Assembly: GCA_963573305.1 (NCBI GenBank)
Contig: OY754329.1
Coordinates: forward strand, 147,633,266 to 147,697,265
Reading direction: 5' to 3'
Source of the DNA: Pyrrhosoma nymphula
Taxonomy: Eukaryota > Arthropoda > Insecta > Odonata > Coenagrionidae
Length of the DNA: 64,000 nt
Part shown: one piece after another, positions 58,947 through 64,000 of the stretch
Position numbering within the stretch: the first letter of the stretch is position 1
Layout: the number at the start of each line of letters is the position of its first letter
Translations under genes and position numbers: made by a program
The notes under the pieces: model-generated
What the model was told of the DNA's origin: nothing
The model's input: the letters and a program-made list of their open reading frames with translations, nothing else
Databases searched by the model: none

Positions 58947-59640
58947 GACTCTTACACGTGCAGTGCCCTATCTACCTCTAGTAATTCTTTCTTCATCTCA
59001 GCGTAAGTCCTACCTTTCTTCGTCCCGTCCATAAAACCTATTCTCTTTCTTCCTCTCCCCCACTTTCCCAACACCCTTCCCTCTATCACGACCTTCAACA
59101 AAACATCGCCCCTCATTACCGCTTCCAGCCACCTACTCTGCCCTACCCTTACCCTAATCTCATCCAGAAGTTTCCTCTCCTCACCAACTAGGTCAAGCAC
59201 TTTCTCATTTGTCTTCCTTTCCATCCAACACGCATCCAACACGCATCCTTCTACACACCCACATCTCGAACGCCTTCAGCTTATTTTCGCCTTCCTATCT
59301 CAAAGTCCACGTTTCTGCCCCATACAACGCCACACTCCATATCAAGCTCTTCACCAGCCTCTTTTTTACATCCTTACTTAAGGTCCCCGTCATCAGCTCC
59401 CTTCTATTATTGAACGCTTCCTTCTCTTGCGCTATTCTCCTCCTAATGGCTTTGCTACTATGCTCTGTTTCTTCTAGCGTACTACCCAAGTAATTAAATT
59501 GTTCTACTTGCTCCTGTTTGGGACTTCCTACTCTTATGACCAACCTCGCTTTCTTTGACCAAGAGAATCTCATTACTTTTGTTTTCTTATGATTAATCTT
59601 CATTCCGTATTTCTCGCACTGCTTTTCCAATATTTATATG
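58947..59640 (-). mobile_element. LINE ORF2 C-terminal half
   Basis: Best-preserved LINE protein segment of the window, in two frames. Frame one (59295-59630) reads MEKQCEKYGMKINHKKTKVM, VEQFNYLGSTLEE, RRRIAQEKEAFNNRRELMTG, WSVALYGAETWTL: the RT region after the catalytic box plus thumb. Frame two (58952-59242) reads ERKTNEKVLDLVGEERKLLD, VGQSRWLEAVMRGDVLLK, VVIEGRVLGKWGRGRKRIG and ends near the natural C-terminus. One frameshift around 59245-59294 separates them, with CATCCAACACGCATCCAACACG duplicated there on the plus strand. Relatively few lesions suggest a younger insertion. Related to the 4600-4692 fragment. Confidence 0.88.
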
Positions 59641-60525
59641 AAAATAAGAGCACTCGATTTATGGTATGGTGCTCCTGGGACCACGAGGTAGTGCATGATA
59701 ACAAAGGTCAATCAGCCATATAATGACAAAACGTGACAGCGAGAAACGATCGAATACGATTTTCCTGGTGAGGAGAGGAAAATTATTTGCCAAATTTAAT
59801 ATTAAACATCCGGAAGTGTCCCACGCACTTTTACCGAAGCACAAAAAGAGCCATTATGTGGCCAACAAAGCTAACAATCAAAATTTGGGAGAGAAAGAAG
59901 AGTGAAATCACATTAAAAAGTTTTTTAGAGATATACTTCAAAAAGCGATAAGAGTGAGAGCATAAAAAATTACTTTTATTCACAACTGCTCCTTCCCTTC
60001 AATGGCTAGCCCCCACAAATAAATAGCACTTATTAAAAGACCAGGCCGTCACACCAAATTTCAAAGGTCTTACGGTTAGTGGCAGGAAATTATATTCTTG
60101 CACATCCATTTGAGGCAAAGATAAACGGCTACGGCAAATGAACTACATCAAACATAATGCTATCATGATAGAATGAGTTCAATTTCTATTGGCATTAATC
60201 AGTTTTCTTTTGATAGTCCGCGTACCCATTCTGGCATTAAAAGCTCATGATTAAAGCAGAAACAGACTCCCCACCGCACTGCTAACTTAAACAGATACGC
60301 TATCACACGAATGAGATAACTTTAATGATTATAATTTCACTAATGCTATACGCCGTTATCAAAGTGGCTGAATCAGCTGAAAGCCTTTATCCCATTCCCA
60401 TGCGAGAAAAAAGAGCTTAATTCAAGAAAACTGGTAGTACCCACGCCTATTATGAAAATATATTTCTATTACCTCAACTGTGCCGTGCAGCCAGTATTTA
60501 GAGGCACACTCTCCATTTTTGCTTT
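59641..60525. other. AT-rich non-coding DNA
   Basis: Nothing recognised. Confidence 0.4.
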
Positions 60526-60565
60526 TATTGACCGGTTTCGGTAATAATGTTAACATCGTAGTTCC
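60526..60565 (-). repeat. GAAACCGGTC motif, possible hammerhead relic
   Basis: Minus strand reads CTACGATGTTAACATTATTA then CCGAAACCGGTCAATAAAAG. GAAAC, a CG loop and a GTC triplet follow the layout of the other motifs, but the core box lacks a base (CTACGA instead of CTGACGA) and helix II is weak. Confidence 0.3.
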
Positions 60566-61480
60566 CTGGTCGAGGGTAGACGAAGTATAAAACCTTAAAT
60601 AAGGTCTACCTCCCAAACCATATGCACTCAGTTCATCGGATATAGATATTACAGAAACTCAGTAAAAACTGTTTTGCACTTATATAAGTTATTACAACAA
60701 CGTTATTTTTATGCCTGCAGACATAACTACTGTAACAACGTCTTTTGTGCTTGATAAAAATCGTTGAAAAAAAGTTGTGACAAAAAAATGGCCAGAAACG
60801 ATGTATTTATCTGATAAGCTGAGAATCATTTCTCCATTATTATTTGAAAATATATAGGTATCATGTTCTTATTCCGTGAGCAAAATCAAACATCTCAGTC
60901 TACTTTCTATCCCAGACAAACTGAGAAATACGTTAAAGGAAGTGTCCTGGGCTCAAAAGCTTACGGTGATACTTTAACTCACACCGTAATAAAATGCTGC
61001 TATTGGAGAGAAAATTACTTAAGATTCCGAAGTTTTCTCTTTCCGTTTTACACGAAAAAGTATTAAAATCTTAAATTACCCAACACTTTTTTACTCAAAT
61101 GATCAATTCTAGGAATCAACCATTTTCAATATGTTTGCATTTTTGGGTAACTTAGTAGGAATTGCTCGATTCCAGCGTATAAAAGGGTAAAACCTGAGTT
61201 TTCATCCAGGAAATGACAAAACGAAATTCCTTCAAAATTAGCCTTAAAACGTAGGACATGAACACAGAGTTTCAAATATTTTCCTCGAAATTTGTATCTA
61301 AAGATATAATTTACAAGTGAAAGGGCTCCTTCAGAGATCATCCTAATAGAATCAAGTATTCAACCTCTCTCTGGGTTTCCAAAAGAAATGAGTGAATTAC
61401 CATCACAGCTAGTGCAATTGAATATCAACTGGCATTAAAGATACAGAGAAATTGAAAAGGTATCAAACTTCATTTTCACT
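60566..61480. other. AT-rich non-coding DNA
   Basis: Nothing recognised. Confidence 0.4.
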
Positions 61481-61870
61481 TTCTCATCCTCCTCCTTCCC
61501 TAAAATTATTAAGTCCCGACAAAATTTCTCACCGCGCCAAAAAGTTGCGAGGATGGAATAGGAGCGCTTGTCTGTTAAGTCACCATAATCGCTTCGACTG
61601 AAGTTTCACCTTCCTCTCTCCTTCTATTCCTCCCTTCTAACAGAGAGCCCTTAACTGCGGACCGAGATCCTTTCTCGCCCCCTCCTACAAACTTCCCCAG
61701 CGCCTTCTTCTAACCTCCCTCAGGGTGCAAGCCACCACCACGGACCGATCCCTAGGCCAAAAGATCCTTGCCCTCACTCACTCCCTCATCTCGGAAAAAC
61801 GCCAGATTCCAACTCAGAAGTTTGGAGCGACTCGACTCCGAAGAAGTCACCCTCTCACATAAGCGTACTT
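61481..61870. repeat. Pyrimidine-rich block
   Basis: The plus strand is C/T-rich (CTCCTCCTTCCC, CCTTCCTCTCTCCTTCTATT), the opposite strand bias from most blocks in the window. No gene recognised. Confidence 0.4.
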
Positions 61871-63590
61871 GTAACCAAATAGTACGCGTCAAAGATATAT
61901 ATGTACAAGAAAATTAACACCAGGGAAAATGGGATTCTAATCCTCAAATGCTAATCCTTGAGTCCTTAACAAAAAGGCGCTATCTACGAATACATTGCAG
62001 GAGATGATTCCAGTTTCGCGAGGAGTTCCTACATTTACGTACCAGCTGCGAGTGGTCATTTAACCCTAAATTACTCACGTTGGTGCATCAAATACATATA
62101 CGATTGTATTTATTTTACACAACTACGCGAGTAAGCTTAAATAAATAACAGAGACATACTTATCACAATTGGTGAGTGTATATATAATACTGCAAAAAAT
62201 AAAGTTCCAGGTGATACGGTGTTATAAGATGATCAATCCATTGCTGAGAAGTGTAAATATTACTTTTAAACTCCAATCAATAATAATGAAAACATTTTAA
62301 TATGGTGTACCTAATGCACCACGAGAGTGAGTATTTGTACGTCCCAAGATATTGCGTTTTTAGGGTTAATAGAGTATCTTGAAGTAGTGGTCAACGGAGA
62401 TGATTTGTCCAAAGAAGAGATCATAAAAAATTATCTTTCGAATTGAATGGATAGCGATGAACACAATAAACATAGGTGTATGCATATTCTTTCACATATG
62501 ACTCTTTAAAGTCAAAATCCAAAACTCTTATCATCAAAATAGAATCCATTAAAAAATACATGAGAAAGTATAGGGCGCATGGAAAATTCTTCTTGCCCTG
62601 GAACGGAGGTTCCCGGGGCCAACTCATGCGGAGCCTCCATGAACCAGTATCGTCAACCTCCATGTCACTTCTTCGATACCCCACCTGAAATATTCGTGGT
62701 GCGATATTCTGGGAAACAGAACTTAACAGGAAACCGCAGGTGGCCAAGGAATAGAGCAGAGCCATCTTCCCTCAAAACATGAATATCACTCGTCTTTAGG
62801 CTTAGCACGAGATCTCCAAACCCACAATATTAGTCCTCTGATATGTGAAAATTTCATTTTCTTTTTCAGAAAATATTTTCGCCATATTATTGATATAATT
62901 TTACTTCTCTATGTGCAGTATTACGTTACTGATATGCTACTGGCAAGTGTTGGTCACGAGCTTGTGCTCGAATACCGATTAAAAGAAATGTTCGTGTTCC
63001 GCGACTAGTAGATTTACACACTCCATCTGATAATTAATCCAATTCATCGCGGTTCGAGCATGCATGTTCGAGCATATATCATTATTAGCCTGAAATACTC
63101 CAGCAAACCTTCCACCATACCTATCTAAATATCACCAGGTTGTGTTCTGCAACATGGGTTGTTTTTTAAGTTTAGTTAAAGCGTAGTGAAGAAAATCAGG
63201 CCTTGTTATCCGAAAACAAAAAACCCTGGGTCAATGCAAACAGAAGTTATATTAAAAAATTAAAATTGATGACAGAAAAAATATATCCTAATGGTTGAAT
63301 TATGCCAACCTATACTGTAGAAAAACGAATCATTTATGGGATAAACCATTATAGTCCTACACTTGCGTCTAAATATGACATATATCTGCTTTTGAGAAAA
63401 CAATATTACAAATTTAATGTAGGAAAAGAAATAATGTACATTAGACAGTATAGTTATCCAGTAGGACTTCAATAACAGAAAAAAGGAACCTATAAGTTTA
63501 AAGGACTGTGTGATATCACCAAGGAAGAGTGAAACTATCATTTTCATCTGGAAAGGAAAGTAATTAATAAGAGAAAAATCCCGATGGCCA
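61871..63590. other. AT-rich non-coding DNA
   Basis: No gene or repeat recognised. Short frames overlap on both strands without motifs. Confidence 0.4.
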
Positions 63591-63599
63591 GCTACCTTA

Positions 63600-63890
63600 A
63601 TGAGGTTCACGAGCTCTCGTAGTAAGAATGTCTCAAACCTACGAGACATTCTTAAATCCACTAGACCCTCCCTTCAACCCACCCCTCCACCACTTCCCTC
63701 AACCTGCGAACGCCCTAGGTGCAAATACTGCTCGCTCCTCCGCTCTTCTGCTTTCCGCTACCGCAAAAGATCTTCCTCTGCGGCCGACTGTGCCACCAGC
63801 AACATCATCTACCACCTTTGCTGCAATATCTTCCCTACCTTCTACGTGGGAAAAGACGATGACGGCTTGACTTTTATTTTAGTATGTTTT
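63600..63890 (+). mobile_element. Penelope-like element zinc-binding and GIY-YIG fragment
   Basis: The 97-codon frame reads NVSNLRDILKSTRP, a proline-rich spacer, CERPRCKYCSLL, then CATSNIIYHLCC and TFYVGKDDDG. The order NLRDxLxxS, Cys-rich CxxxRCxxC, CxxSNVIYxIxC and YVGxT is that of the segment immediately before and at the start of the GIY-YIG endonuclease in Penelope-like proteins. It differs from the 29483-29969 remnant, so a separate family. The sequence after YVG is degenerate, with the usual T/Q replaced, and the frame then runs into unrelated sequence; RT is absent upstream. Confidence 0.65.
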
Positions 63891-64000
63891 TGATTCTGTG
63901 TGCTCCAGAGAAGAATGTGGTGAAAAGGTTAAGTTGGTCAGGTTGGTGGGTCTTGGGGTGGGGCATATTTGGCAGTATATATAAACTTTAGGGCAATTAA
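63891..64000. other. Window end, unassigned
   Basis: G/T-rich sequence following the Penelope-like fragment. GTATATATAAAC near 63976-63987 is TATA-like, but nothing is recognisable downstream before the window ends. Confidence 0.3.

Overview
The window is eukaryotic nuclear DNA, most likely from an arthropod with a large, repeat-rich genome. Three things point there. There is a lone RNA polymerase III tRNA-Pro gene, and there are no operons or long uninterrupted reading frames. The many decayed elements (non-LTR retrotransposons, Penelope-like elements, tRNA-derived SINE-like units, hAT-type MITEs) are of kinds typical of insects and other arthropods. The species cannot be fixed from the sequence. 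I see no host protein-coding exon I would defend. The longer reading frames are low-complexity shadows of purine- or pyrimidine-rich DNA, or belong to transposon remains. The window is therefore read as intergenic or intronic.

Layout: 1-3 kb is AT-rich with one SINE-like unit. 3-7 kb holds two inverted copies of a ~500-bp repeat enclosing two LINE fragments, SINE-like sequence and a damaged foldback. 7.1-9.5 kb has two families of palindromic foldback elements. 9.6-24 kb alternates AT-rich DNA with strongly purine-rich or purine/pyrimidine-switching GC-rich islands, plus a LINE fragment at 21.75-22.34 kb. tRNA-Pro(AGG) lies at 25.5 kb on the minus strand. 27.8-31.1 kb is the richest transposon cluster: a plus-strand LINE reverse transcriptase, a minus-strand Penelope-like GIY-YIG remnant with a hammerhead-like motif downstream, and a second LINE. 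Two hAT-like MITEs lie at 33.6 and 35.4 kb, and the best-preserved foldback at 39.3 kb. GC-rich islands follow at 40.4, 45.6 and 47.8 kb. Further LINE pieces lie at 46.6, 52.0 and 59.0 kb, and a second Penelope-like GIY-YIG fragment at 63.6 kb.

The most interesting signal is a set of short sequences fitting a minimal type I hammerhead ribozyme: a CUGANGA box, a short helix II, GAAAC, a two-base-pair helix III closing a 2-4-nt loop, a GU(C/A) cleavage site, and a short helix I. They occur in several unrelated-looking repeat families, best at 39.36, 9.37 and 7.22 kb and degenerate at 29.15, 52.42 and 60.53 kb. Helix I and II sequences differ between families while pairing is largely kept. Hammerhead motifs are known from Penelope-like retroelement terminal repeats, and one degenerate copy here sits just downstream of a Penelope-like GIY-YIG remnant. 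The well-preserved copies lie in small palindromic elements with no coding capacity. All of them share one extra nucleotide between the CUGANGA box and helix II, which departs from the textbook core and needs a cleavage test.
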